Shown: piece by piece, positions 47,066-56,359 of the stretch
Layout of the letters: every line of letters starts with the position of its first letter
Numbering within the stretch: position 1 is the first letter of the stretch
Position numbers and translations under genes: made by a program
The notes under the pieces: model-generated
Told to the model about the DNA's origin: nothing
The model's database searches: none
What the model saw: only the letters and a program-made list of their open reading frames with translations
Assembly: GCA_963790045.1 (NCBI GenBank)
Contig: CAWBMS010000009.1
Coordinates: forward strand, 62,001 to 126,000
DNA: 64,000 bases
Source: DATKMP01 sp963790045
GTDB taxonomy: Bacteria; Bacteroidota; Ignavibacteria; UBA10030
Direction of reading: 5' to 3'

Positions 47066-48577
47066 ATGAAGAGTTTCATGAAACACCGGATAAGCAGTTG
47101 TCTTATCATTGCAGCGATATGGTCAATGCCGCTTTCGGCGCAGCCGAAGGTCATCACCATTTTGCATACCAACGATATGCACGCCAGTTTTATTCCACAC
47201 GAAGCAACATGGATGCGGTCAGATCCAAAACCGTTCGTCGGTGGGATGAATGAACTTTCGCTTATCATCGATAGCATCCGCGGTGTAGAAAAAAATACAC
47301 TGCTACTCGATGCCGGCGATGTGATGACGGGAAATCCGATTACCGAATATTCATACCGCGGCGCGGACGGCGGAGCGCTGTTTGAGATGATGAATCAGAT
47401 CGGCTACGAAGCGTGGACCGTCGGCAATCATGATTTTGATGTTTCAGTCGCCAATCTGAACAAACTTGCCCACATTGCAAACTTCCCGACGGTCTCCGCC
47501 AATGTTCAAGACCTTGCCGGAAACTATCCGGTCAATAACAAACCGTACGTCATTATCAATAAAGATGGATTGCGGATCGGCATTATCGGATTGATGTCGA
47601 GTGATTTTTATAATTTAGTCAGCCACAACAGTGGCAAGAGTATCAAACTGCTGCCGCCGGTTGAAACAATGCAAACATTTGTAACGGAGTTGCGCCCCCA
47701 AACGGATTTAATTATTGCCCTTACGCACGAAGGTGTGCAAGATGATTCGGTACTGGCGATGAATGTTCACGGACTCGATGTGATTGTCGGCGGGCATTCG
47801 CACACACGATTGAAAACGCCGCGATATGTCAACAACGTCATTATTGTTCAAACGGGATCGAATTGTGAAAATCTCGGCGAGTTGACACTGACGGTTGATA
47901 AGCATAAAGTGATTTCGTACAATGGAAAATTAATTCCTCTGTGGTACCGTGCAGATCGTCCCCCAACGAAGCTTTCGCATTTTATCGATTCCATTCAAAC
48001 GTTCATCAAGCATGATTATGCAGAAGTGATCGGCACACTCAAAACCGATTGGATACGAGGCAGCGGGCGCGGCGAAAGCGGCGTCGGTAATTTTATTGCC
48101 GATGCGCAGCGCGAAGCAGTTCATGCCGACGTTGGATTTATGAATTCCCATGGCATTCGCGCAGATAAATCCGCGGGGCCGTTGACCAAACAGGATTTGT
48201 TTGAAGTGCTGCCGTTCCGCAATTTGCTTGCAACGTTCGAGATCAGCGGCAAGCAATTGAAAGACCTTGTGATTTATTATCTTACGCAGCATTCCGCCAT
48301 TCAGCTTTCCGGTTTGCAGGTGGAATGGAAGACCGCAGCAAACGGCGGTGTGGATTTTGAAAAATTTCTTGTGAACGGAGCGCCCGTCGATGATCAGAAA
48401 ATCTATACGGCAGTAGCAAGCGATTATATGATTGGCGCATCGAAAGAATATTTCGGCATCGACAAACTAAAAGCTGCGTATTTCGACGAAACGCTCTTTT
48501 CTGTCGTCGAGAAAAAAATCCGTACGGAGAAAGAAATTTCTTCCATGATTGAAAACAGAATTAAAAAAGTTCAATAG
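47066..48577 (+). CDS. Bifunctional UDP-sugar hydrolase/5'-nucleotidase family metallophosphatase
   Basis: An exported two-domain metallophosphatase of about 503 residues. The N-terminal calcineurin-like domain holds the dimetal motifs HTNDMHASF, DAGDVMTGNP, GNHDFD and VGGHSHTRL; the C-terminal 5'-nucleotidase domain has 'GNFIADAQREAV', 'NSHGIRADKSAGPLT' and the substrate-binding 'EVLPFRNLLATFEISGKQL'. Such enzymes hydrolyse extracellular nucleotides or UDP-sugars to salvage nucleosides and phosphate. ATG 47066 is chosen: AGGAG lies 6 nt upstream, and the resulting signal ('RISSCLIIAAIWSMPLSAQ') is normal. It precedes the P-loop protein gene by 18 bp and may be co-transcribed. Confidence 0.9.
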   Translation: MKSFMKHRISSCLIIAAIWSMPLSAQPKVITILHTNDMHASFIPHEATWMRSDPKPFVGGMNELSLIIDSIRGVEKNTLLLDAGDVMTGNPITEYSYRGADGGALFEMMNQIGYEAWTVGNHDFDVSVANLNKLAHIANFPTVSANVQDLAGNYPVNNKPYVIINKDGLRIGIIGLMSSDFYNLVSHNSGKSIKLLPPVETMQTFVTELRPQTDLIIALTHEGVQDDSVLAMNVHGLDVIVGGHSHTRLKTPRYVNNVIIVQTGSNCENLGELTLTVDKHKVISYNGKLIPLWYRADRPPTKLSHFIDSIQTFIKHDYAEVIGTLKTDWIRGSGRGESGVGNFIADAQREAVHADVGFMNSHGIRADKSAGPLTKQDLFEVLPFRNLLATFEISGKQLKDLVIYYLTQHSAIQLSGLQVEWKTAANGGVDFEKFLVNGAPVDDQKIYTAVASDYMIGASKEYFGIDKLKAAYFDETLFSVVEKKIRTEKEISSMIENRIKKVQ

Positions 48578-48595
48578 TTTGTTGAAAGGAACGTT

Positions 48596-49309
48596 ATGAG
48601 CAGCCATTTTCCCATTCTGATTATCACCGGCAGGCCGGCGGCAGGAAAATCCGAAGTAATCGACTATTTAAAAAAATGTGATCCGATTGTTCGATTGGAA
48701 AAATTTCACATCGCCAACTTTGAAGAATTGGACGACTTTGTGTACGTGTGGGAGACATTCGAGTTGGACAACTTGATGACCAAGATGAGCAAGCCGCGTA
48801 TCTGGAGCGATGAAAAATATTGGTTCAAAGATCAATACATCTGGGATTTGTATATGGAACGGCTCACGCTGGATTACCGGAAGAAAGTATTAAAAGATTC
48901 TGCATATCACGATAAGATGACGACACTCATCGAGTTTGCGCGCGGTGGCGACGATGCGATTCATCACGCGTTGACATTTTTTACGGACGAAATGTTGAAA
49001 CGAACTTCATTGATATATATCAAAGTACCGTATGAAGAATCCGTTCGCAAGAACCGCCGCCGTGCACGCCCGGGGCAGGAAGATTCCATTCTGTATCATT
49101 CGTTGCCGGATGAAAAAATGGAATTCTATTATAAGACAAACGACTGGGAAACGCTGGAAAAGAAAAATCCGAACTTCATCGATGTGCACGGAATAAAAAT
49201 TCCCTATGTCGCATTCGAGAACATGCCGGAGAAAACGCACGATCCGAAACTCATCGGCGAGGAATTAGAACGCGTAACGGCAAAGCTGTGGAACTTAGCC
49301 GGTAAATAA
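48596..49309 (+). CDS. P-loop NTPase, nucleoside-kinase-like, function unknown
   Basis: A 237-residue cytoplasmic protein with an N-terminal Walker A (IITGRPAAGKSEVIDYL) and a basic lid-like segment 'RKNRRRARPGQEDSILYHSLP' as in small-molecule kinases. 'WSDEKYWFKDQYIWDLYMERL' and 'LIYIKVPYEESV' could form the central sheet and its neighbours. I do not recognise a specific kinase; it fits the broad P-loop kinase group found in Bacteroidota. Closeness to the 5'-nucleotidase gene fits a nucleoside or nucleotide substrate, but this is only contextual. Confidence 0.7.
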   Translation: MSSHFPILIITGRPAAGKSEVIDYLKKCDPIVRLEKFHIANFEELDDFVYVWETFELDNLMTKMSKPRIWSDEKYWFKDQYIWDLYMERLTLDYRKKVLKDSAYHDKMTTLIEFARGGDDAIHHALTFFTDEMLKRTSLIYIKVPYEESVRKNRRRARPGQEDSILYHSLPDEKMEFYYKTNDWETLEKKNPNFIDVHGIKIPYVAFENMPEKTHDPKLIGEELERVTAKLWNLAGK

Positions 49310-49364
49310 AATTGCAAAACAATTCACCACTTATACAGGAATAACTCGATATTGATTGATTGCG

Positions 49365-50129
49365 TTATTCATTCAACCACGTTTTGAACTCGGGAGCTTT
49401 TTCCCGGCTGATAAGAATTTCAATATCCGTCGGAGGAAGTAATTCTACTTTCAATTTGTGATTGAAATAGTTATGGAGTTTGGCAATGGCATTAACGGAA
49501 GCGACAAACTGCCGATTCAACCGGAAAAAAGTTTTCGGATCGAGCTGATCCTCTAACTCTTCCAATGTCTGGTCGATAAGATGTTTTTTCCCTTCCCGCG
49601 TTACAAGATAGACAAGTTTGTGGTCTGCAAAAAAATAGGCAATGTCTTGTGTAAAAATCGTAATAAAGGTTTGTCCCGTCTTCACGAGAAAACGCGTTTT
49701 GTAATTTGGCCTTGCTTCTTGCAGCGATTTGATAATTTGCGTAACATCGGGGCTTAACGGCTGCGTAGCATGCTTGTTCAGCCGTTTGAATTTTTCCAAA
49801 CTCCGGCCGAGTTCAGCTTTATCAATGGGCTTGAGAAGATAATCGATGCTGTTCACCTTGAATGCCTGCAGAGCGTATTCATCGTATGCCGTGATAAAAA
49901 TGACCGGCGACGTCACTGTTGTTTTGCTGAATATCTCGAAACTGGAACCGTCCGATAATTGAATATCCATAAAGATCAAATCCGGCGCGGGATGTTCTGT
50001 AAGCCACCGAACGCTTTGTGCGACACTTTCCAGCAATGCGAGAATGTGAAGTTCTGTCGCCAGTTCTTTCAACATTTTTTCCAATCGCCGTGCAGAATAC
50101 AATTCATCTTCAATAACAAGTACATTCAT
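49365..50129 (-). CDS. LytTR family response regulator
   Basis: A 254-residue two-domain regulator. The receiver domain has the acidic pocket (VIEDE), the phospho-acceptor Asp in LIFMDIQLSDG, Thr/Ala in FITAYDEYAL and Lys in YLLKPIDKAEL. The C-terminal LytTR DNA-binding domain (about 150-254) shows 'FLVKTGQTFITIFTQDIAYF' and 'FFRLNRQFVASVNAI'. It overlaps the sensor kinase gene by 4 nt (ATGA), so the pair forms a LytS/LytR-type two-component system. Such regulators bind direct repeats upstream of envelope genes; targets are unknown here. It is convergent with the P-loop gene. Confidence 0.92.
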   Translation of the reverse strand: MNVLVIEDELYSARRLEKMLKELATELHILALLESVAQSVRWLTEHPAPDLIFMDIQLSDGSSFEIFSKTTVTSPVIFITAYDEYALQAFKVNSIDYLLKPIDKAELGRSLEKFKRLNKHATQPLSPDVTQIIKSLQEARPNYKTRFLVKTGQTFITIFTQDIAYFFADHKLVYLVTREGKKHLIDQTLEELEDQLDPKTFFRLNRQFVASVNAIAKLHNYFNHKLKVELLPPTDIEILISREKAPEFKTWLNE

Positions 50130-51175
50130 AGATTGTCTTTTCCAATTAAGGGAATACGTACGATAAATTCCGATGCTGTTTCTTCGATCGCTATTTGGCG
50201 CTGTTCTAAAAATCGGTACCGCCGGTAAATATTTTGCAAGCCCACATTCGTGGAAGCGGCTTCGTGTGATTGTTTTTTTTGAATGTTATTCGAGATTACC
50301 AAGAATCCGCCTTCGTGATACGCAATGGATACGGACAAGGGATGTTCTGCTGAAATGATGTTATGCTTCACAGCGTTCTCGATTAAAATTTGCAGCGTTA
50401 GCGGCGCGATAGAATAGTGCAACACATTTGCCGGAACGGAGGTCGTAACATTCAATCCATGTTGGAAGCGCATTTTCAGTAAATACACATACGCATCTAA
50501 AAAATTTAATTCGGTTTCCAGTTCTACCAAACGTTTATCCATTGCCTGCAAAACATAACGGTAGACGTTCGCAAGCTTTTGGACGAAGTCGGTTGCTGTT
50601 GCCGGATTTTCTGTAATCAGTCCGCTGAGCGTGTTTAAATTATTGAAAAGGAAATGAGGATTGATCTGCGATTTGAGCGCGTTGAACTGCGACTGCAAAT
50701 TTTCATTTTTTAAATCTTCTGATTCACGCCATGATTGTTCCCATTGCGTGAAATAAAAAAACACTGTGTATGCCGAGCTTAATAAAATGGAAATGGTGCA
50801 ACTGATGACCAAAGTCAATTGTAAATACCCGGGCGACAAATGCATGTTCCGTAAAAAAGAAAGAAGAGAGACGAACAGAAAATATTCCCAACGTTATGCA
50901 ATACACAAGTGTCAGCATCCCTTGAAAAGCAATTCGCTGCAGCGGTTGTTTTCATTTTCGCCTACGCTGTTCAAACCATTTGTTGATGCCATAACTGCCG
51001 ACAACCGTGAACAGGCAGATCATAACCGCTGCGGTAATGTTGAAGGGAAAAAAATTGTGCGGTGTAATGATAGAAGGACGGGAAACATGAACGATGATTC
51101 AACGGTATATTCGATGCCGGACGTTAAGAGCACACCGAGAATAAATACCCACATTCCGAACCGTTTTTCCTGCAT
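50126..51175 (-). pseudogene. LytS-type sensor histidine kinase, interrupted
   Basis: The 239-residue downstream part (from 50845) has a membrane helix, the His_kinase dimerisation box LKSQINPHFLFNNLNTL, and the ATPase region 'TLQILIENAVKHNI'. The usual N-terminal membrane domain is still encoded upstream: ATG 51175 opens 'QEKRFGMWVFILGVLL', continuing through membrane-like sequence to a TGA at 50952-50954. The same frame then resumes ('KQPLQRIAFQGMLTLVYC'), until an A6 run at 50853-50858 where one extra base throws the frame. So there is one in-frame stop and one frameshift in an otherwise well-conserved kinase. Either a recent pseudogene or base-call errors; the downstream partner is intact. 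Confidence 0.7.
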
Positions 51176-51249
51176 ACGTCACCACACGATCTTATGAATC
51201 TTGATCTTCAATATATAAACATTTATGATAAGCCGATAATAGAATCTCG

Positions 51250-51288
51250 AAAAAAAATCCCGAAAGAGGACAACCTGTCTCTTCGGGG
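51250..51288 (-). terminator. Terminator of the inositol-lipid operon
   Basis: On the minus strand an imperfect CCCGAAGAG / CTCTTTCGGG stem (between 51259 and 51288) is followed by eight T (51250-51257). It lies about 33 bp after the stop of the last gene in the 11-gene operon and marks its 3' end. Confidence 0.85.
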
Positions 51289-51320
51289 CAATTGTTATGA
51301 GACCATCACTGCAGAAATAA

Positions 51321-52673
51321 TTATGAATATAACATTTGTTCGATGGTTTCGGATTCGGTTTCCACTTCTTCCAGATGTGTTACGATTTCTTCTCCCATCA
51401 AATGGCGAAGTGTATTTTTTAACTTCATCAATTGAATGAAGAAGATCATGTTCCGGCGTCCGTTCGACAGTGTGGATCGGACTCTTGAAATAGAAGGAAA
51501 GCCATTCCTGAATGCCTTTCATGCCGGCACCGCTGTGCAGGTACCATAGAAAATAATTAAATCCAACGCAACCGGCGCAGCGAGAATAGAATCGCGGCAC
51601 AAGAAGTTAATTTTCAATTGCATCGGTAACCGAGCCAGCCGAAGATGTCGATGTTGTCCCAGCCCTCTTTACTATCGCCGCGGGGCAGATAATAATTAAT
51701 GGTGCACTTTATGGTCCAAAATTTCCGTACAGGGTTGGATACAACTCTGGCTGAAGAATCCCGCTCAGAACTGAAAGTTTGCTTTCTTCTTTAGTTCTTG
51801 AATGATTCCGGATCGTCTGAACACTTCGCCGTCACGATTTCCAAAATATTCGTTGAGAACCAACCGCTCAATCCGATCATCCGTGCTTTCAACATTGGTG
51901 CTATAACTGTTTTGATCAGCGTTTGTCCTGTTTTGAAATCTTTGCCGGCAATTGGAACGCCGGTAGAGGTTGCAAGTTTTTCTAATGCCGGGCAGTCGTT
52001 GGCAAGATTCGGCGCGCCGTTGATGTACGGAACATGTTCGGAAATTGCCGCATACGCGTAACAGCATGCTTGGAGAAATTGCATCGTGATTGGATTTCAT
52101 CGCTTGCTCAAATTTCTTGATGTCTTTGTGGACGTCTTGAACCGGAATAAATGTTTCCGTACTGCCGCACCACAACACGATAACGCGATCCAAATTATTT
52201 TTCACTTTGAAGCTGCGAATATCATCGCGCAATTGCATAGCGAGATCGAATTTTGTTGTTCCGGTTTTCACCCACGTTCCTTCCAGACGTTTTACATAGC
52301 GCTGGTCGAAAACAGCTTTCATCGGGCGCAGGGATTTCAATTCATCGGCGATTTGGACAATATCTTTGTCCTGCAAAACTTTTGCATACTGTGCTGATGT
52401 ATAACAATCTTCATTCCGAATGTCCCATCCGCCGAAGACAATATCGCTAAGGTCGGCGAGCGGTACGAATTCTTTGATCATCGGAAAACGATTTTCACTT
52501 CGTTTGCCGAGACGGATTGTTCCCATTTGTGTCAACGAACCGATGGGCTGCGCTAATCCGCGGCGCACGGCAAGTGTACCGGCAATCAATGTGGTCGCTA
52601 CTGCACCGTTGATACCGGGAATGAGGACACCCAACTTTCCTTTGGCAGGTTGTATTTGGGTTTTGTTTTTCAT
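51321..52673 (-). CDS. ino1: Inositol-3-phosphate synthase (many frame breaks)
   Basis: NAD-dependent synthase that converts glucose 6-phosphate to 1D-myo-inositol 3-phosphate, the entry step to inositol compounds. The first about 200 residues are continuous (GVLIPGINGAVATTLIAG, IRLGKRSENRFPMIKEFVPL, DIVFGGWDI). Family sequence then continues through several frames: 'SMLYAYAAISEHVPYINGAP', 'GVPIAGKDFKTGQTLIKT', 'NRDGEV', 'INYYLPRGDSKEGWDNIDIF', 'INFLCRDSILAAPVALDL', 'FKSPIHTVERTPEHDL'. At least six one-base breaks are needed, the first an extra T/A near 52060. Total length of about 450 codons is normal. Conserved residues survive across every break, which favours sequence errors over decay. 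Last gene of the operon. Confidence 0.82.
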
Positions 52674-52713
52674 AAGAGTTCCTTTCGTATTACTGAAACG
52701 TAATAGTGATTTG

Positions 52714-53403
52714 TTAAATCCTAACTAATGATGATAATTCTTGTAATGAAAGAATGACATAATCAGCTTTCGATGTTTCCAATGTTTCTTTCCAGCTGCG
52801 TCCGCGAAGCCAGACCGTTACACAGCCCAATTGTTTCGCCGGAACAATATCACGTTCGTACGAATCGCCTACGACATACGTTTCACTGGCATGCACATGA
52901 AGTTCATCTAACGCGATCTGAAATATTTTTGGATCGGGTTTTGAATAGCCGACGATAGTCGAATCGATGGCCGTTTGAAGGAAGGAAGCGATTCCCAATT
53001 CGTTTAACGATGCTTTTAAGTTGCCGTAATAATTGGAAACTACGCCCAGCGCATACCGTTTTGAAAGTTTCTTGATGAACGGTATTTGCTGCTTAACATT
53101 TGTTTCTACTTTCGCATAACAAAGATGCGCTAATTCGATGGATAAGGAATGATCGAAATAATCCCCGAGCGTGGAAAGAAAATCAAATTGCGCAGATATT
53201 TGCGCTGTGATGGTTGCTGAAAACGTATCGGCGCGGTGAATGCGATTGCCGGGAAGCGTTTGTTCCGCAGTAACGTATGTCTGCTCATATAAATTTTTTG
53301 CGATGGGAATGTGCAATTCTTGATACGCATCCCAAAAATATTCGCTCCAGTGAATGCCGTTCGTATCCAATGTTCCGCCAAAATCAAAAAGAATTGCTTT
53401 CAT
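52714..53403 (-). CDS. HAD family hydrolase
   Basis: A 229-residue haloacid-dehalogenase-like phosphatase. Motif I is ILFDFGGTLDT, with Asp to Gly at the usual second position (DxD reads DFG), motif II is around GVVSNYYG, motif III is in GYSKPDPKIF and motif IV in VVGDSYERDIVPAKQLG. Loss of the second motif-I Asp may mean a role other than a standard phosphatase, although some dehalogenase-type members also lack it. In this operon a phosphatase acting on an inositol phosphate or a lipid-phosphate intermediate would fit. Its ATG overlaps the stop of the flippase-like gene by 4 nt. Confidence 0.85.
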   Translation of the reverse strand: MKAILFDFGGTLDTNGIHWSEYFWDAYQELHIPIAKNLYEQTYVTAEQTLPGNRIHRADTFSATITAQISAQFDFLSTLGDYFDHSLSIELAHLCYAKVETNVKQQIPFIKKLSKRYALGVVSNYYGNLKASLNELGIASFLQTAIDSTIVGYSKPDPKIFQIALDELHVHASETYVVGDSYERDIVPAKQLGCVTVWLRGRSWKETLETSKADYVILSLQELSSLVRI

Positions 53404-54423
53404 TGCTTCTGCTCGTCCTCCATCATCTTTAAAAATGAATCTGTCGATGGCTGTTTGTCTGTCTTGAGCATCAATGCCATACCGATCAATGTCCACACCA
53501 ATTCCCGCAGACGATTGACGAGACTGATAAAAATTCCAATGCCTTGCACATAGCCGATGCTTTGCATTACAAAATATAACCCGCCTTCGCGCGTGCCGAG
53601 TTCAAATGGAACAAAGAACAGCATGTTGAGAATGAGTGACGTCGCTGCGTTAATGTAAAACGCTTCTAAAAATGTCGGCGTGTACCCCAGCGCTTTGAGA
53701 ATAAAGAAAAATTCAAACGAAGCGATGATGCGCGACAAATATTCGAATACGATAGATGTGTAAAATGTCTTCCGCTGATGTTGATACAATTGTTTGATTT
53801 GCTCATCAATCGAAAGCAATGCCGCACGATGCGGTTCTAATTTTTGTAGATAGCGATGAAGAAATTGCTTGCGTGACATCCATGATAGAAGCGATTCAAA
53901 AATTCCATATTTGTGACGCGAAAGGAAAAACCAGATGAACAGTATCAGCACACAACATATAACTCCCAGTGTGATTGCGAGTGCCGGTGTGAGCGATACG
54001 GTGACGTATGCGATAATGATGGCGGAAAGCCAAAAAGAAAAATGCGCCATCCACCGAATCATATTATATAAAATGACGGAAGAAATAGCGCGATGCTTGT
54101 CAATTGATTTATTCAAAGCAACGACGCGATATGGCTCGCCGCCAAGACTGAGAAACGGCGTTACATAATTAAGCGAGAATGCTGTGAGCGTGAGTCGATA
54201 AGATGGTACTGAAACGAATATCAGGATGATAATCACGAAGAATGACGAACCACGCCCACGCATTGCAATAATACACTGCTGCCCATACAAGCACAACGGG
54301 TAAAAACCACCAGCCGGTACGGAGCAAATTTTGCCAGATGTTCGTAATGCCATAACTGTACACTAAATAACTGAAGACCAAAAAGCCGACCGTCATGACA
54401 ATATATTTTACTCGTGCATTCAC
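53400..54423 (-). CDS. Flippase-like membrane protein (LPG synthase TM/UPF0104 family; frameshift)
   Basis: An integral membrane protein of about 340 residues with seven to eight helices, of the family containing the flippase domain of MprF and the AglD-like proteins. The N-terminal 70 residues ('VKYIVMTVGFLVFSYLVYSY' to 'RDYHPDIRFSTI') are in one frame and the rest ('RLTLTAFSLNYVTPFLSLGG' to the end) in another. One extra base at the AA pair near 54200 joins them as 'RFSTIYRLTLTAFSLNY'. The GGEPYRV region is typical of the family. A lipid flipping or membrane-assembly step is inferred from family and operon context. It overlaps the HAD gene and lies 4 bp after the oxidoreductase gene. Confidence 0.82.
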
Positions 54424-54427
54424 GCGC

Positions 54428-55444
54428 TTAGCTCATCGGGATGGTTTTGCCGCTTGCAGCAGAGGCGTAACATGTTTGTAAGACGTGCACAGATTCGTAT
54501 GCTTCATCAATCCAATCCTGGCGTTGCTTCTTTAATTCCACTTGCAGCGCAAATTCTTTAAACAAATCCGCATACATCTTTATGTATGTGGTTTTATCTG
54601 CCGCATCTGGAACTTGCAGCACTTCAGATTTATCGCCTGTAAATGGTCCTAACGAAGTTCCATCGGTCCTGTAAACTTTTATTTCGAGTAACGAAGCGCG
54701 CGCTATTCAATCGGCGGTCTGCCGCCCATGTTAAATTGATTTGTGCAACACCATGGGGATATTCCAGAATGACAGTTGCGGTGTCTTCAATCGAAGAGTT
54801 TGTGTACAGCAAGGTTTGTGTCCTTGCTGTAACGCTCAGCGGTTTGCCGAACAGCCAGTAACAGAGATATAAGTAATGAATGCCGGTATCTGCGAGAATA
54901 CCGCCGCCGCTTATGTGTTTGTTTGTACGCCAGACTTCTGAACTGATTTTTAATCCGGGATCTGCTTCTGTTCGGTAATATCGAATTGAAGCAAGAAACG
55001 ACTCTGATCGTCCAGCGTTTTCCGGAAATCATAAAATTGTTTCCACAAAGGCGAAAAGCGATATTGATGACAACCCATGAATACATTATCTGAATTGCTT
55101 TTCAATAAACTTGCCAATCGTCGCGCCGATGCTTCGTCGATAGCGAATGGCTTTTCACACAATATGTTTTGTTTGAGTGAAATTAAATCTTCGATGTATG
55201 CCGTGTGTGTGTGTGGCGGCGTACAGATATCGACAAAATCAGGATGTTCTTGAGACACGGCTTGCTCAAGCGTATCATAAAATTTTAAATGTGGGAATCG
55301 CTGAACAGCCATTGCACGACTTTGCGGACTGGGTTCAACAACTGCCGAAATGGAAATTATGTTTTCCAGTGCAGCACTTTGATAGGCAGGCATGTGTCCG
55401 GTTTGCGCTATTTTTCCCATGCCGAGTATAATGCCATGAATCAT
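54428..55444 (-). CDS. Gfo/Idh/MocA family oxidoreductase (two frame breaks)
   Basis: An NAD(P)-dependent oxidoreductase of about 338 residues. The N-terminal Rossmann motif is GIILGMGKIAQTGH, the conserved EKP is in NILCEKPFAIDE, and the C-terminal domain includes 'SGGGILADTGIHYLYLCYWL', whose D..H residues belong to the catalytic site. The chain is split at about 54970 (one missing T; joined text 'DIYRTEADPGLKISSEVW') and at a GCGCGC run near 54700. Family members include inositol 2-dehydrogenase and sugar or inosose oxidoreductases. With inositol-3-phosphate synthase and an aminotransferase in the same operon, oxidation of an inositol ring to an inosose is plausible but unproven. Confidence 0.8.
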
Positions 55445-56359
55445 TTTTGGTGTTCCTTATTTTCCAAATCTAATTTGTTCCACAACGCCTTGCCGATACT
55501 TCGCTGTTTCCACAGAACATACACAAGCAACAGATTAAGCGCAGTTATTTCAAACGAAAAATACAGCCAGAGATGTTGAGAGATGACGGCGATAAAGAGT
55601 ACGATCATTCGCGTGTTCGTTGTCAAAATGTTATAATATTTGATTTGCTTTTGATTGTACTGCCGGTAAAGCTCGCGAAACCATGTCGGAATTGTTTGCC
55701 CGTACCATACCGTGCAGCGGAAAAATAATTTGCGGTACAGTTCCGACAAACACATTCTGCTGGCGCGTGTAATTGAGATACAGGCGTCCGACCAATTTAT
55801 CGAAGAACGAATGCGACCACGAAAGCGATTGATAATACGATTCCAAAGCTTCCAGCGATTCAATGTCGCCCTTGGTCGGATCAACAACATAATGTAAGTA
55901 ACTTGTCCGGAAATAATCTGCAATAGCGCTTTGTGTTGAATGGCTGAGACCGGAAAGCAATGCAATGCCAAACAGCCACCACGCGCCGGAGTTACCGATG
56001 ATGCGAAGTGTGATGTGAACATAAATGCTAACGAATTTCAAATTGTCGCCGATGCCATCTAAAACTCTTCCTGCTTTAGAAAATTTTCCGGTCATGCGAG
56101 CAAGCTGCCCGTCGGCACTGTCCAGCGATTCGCAAATCAGCAGCAGCAAAATGCCGATGAGATTGATCGTCAGCGAATTATAGTACAACAAATGTCCGCC
56201 GATAATTCCAATGAATGCACCGATGAATGTAACAGCATTCGGCGTGAGCCGCAACGAACGGCTCACGACCGCAAAGACATACCCGATGGGACGGTAGAAG
56301 TAAACGTCTAAGAATTCTTCCGTCTCAGCGGATTTATATGTTGATTTTATCTGCGACAT
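55441..56359 (-). CDS. CDP-alcohol phosphatidyltransferase family protein (frameshift)
   Basis: A polytopic enzyme that transfers a phospho-alcohol or phosphatidyl group with CMP release. The full catalytic signature D-x2-D-G-x2-A-R-x8-G-x3-D-x3-D is present (starts DSADGQLARM and ends GRVLDGIGD). About six membrane helices are seen. The last third changes frame near 55705 (one extra C); joined text reads 'FPLHGMVGQTIPTWF', then 'RELYRQYNQKQIKYYN'. The start ATG 56359 lies inside the end of the aminotransferase gene (26-nt overlap). In Bacteroides, inositol-lipid loci combine such an enzyme with inositol-3-phosphate synthase, so a role in attaching an inositol-type head group is likely here. 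Confidence 0.85.

Noticed and set aside
51321..52673. Interpretation of ino1 as a decayed pseudogene.
   Set aside because: Despite at least six frame changes, conserved family residues are retained in every segment with no internal deletions, which is not expected for an old pseudogene; sequencing errors explain it better. Not fully excluded.
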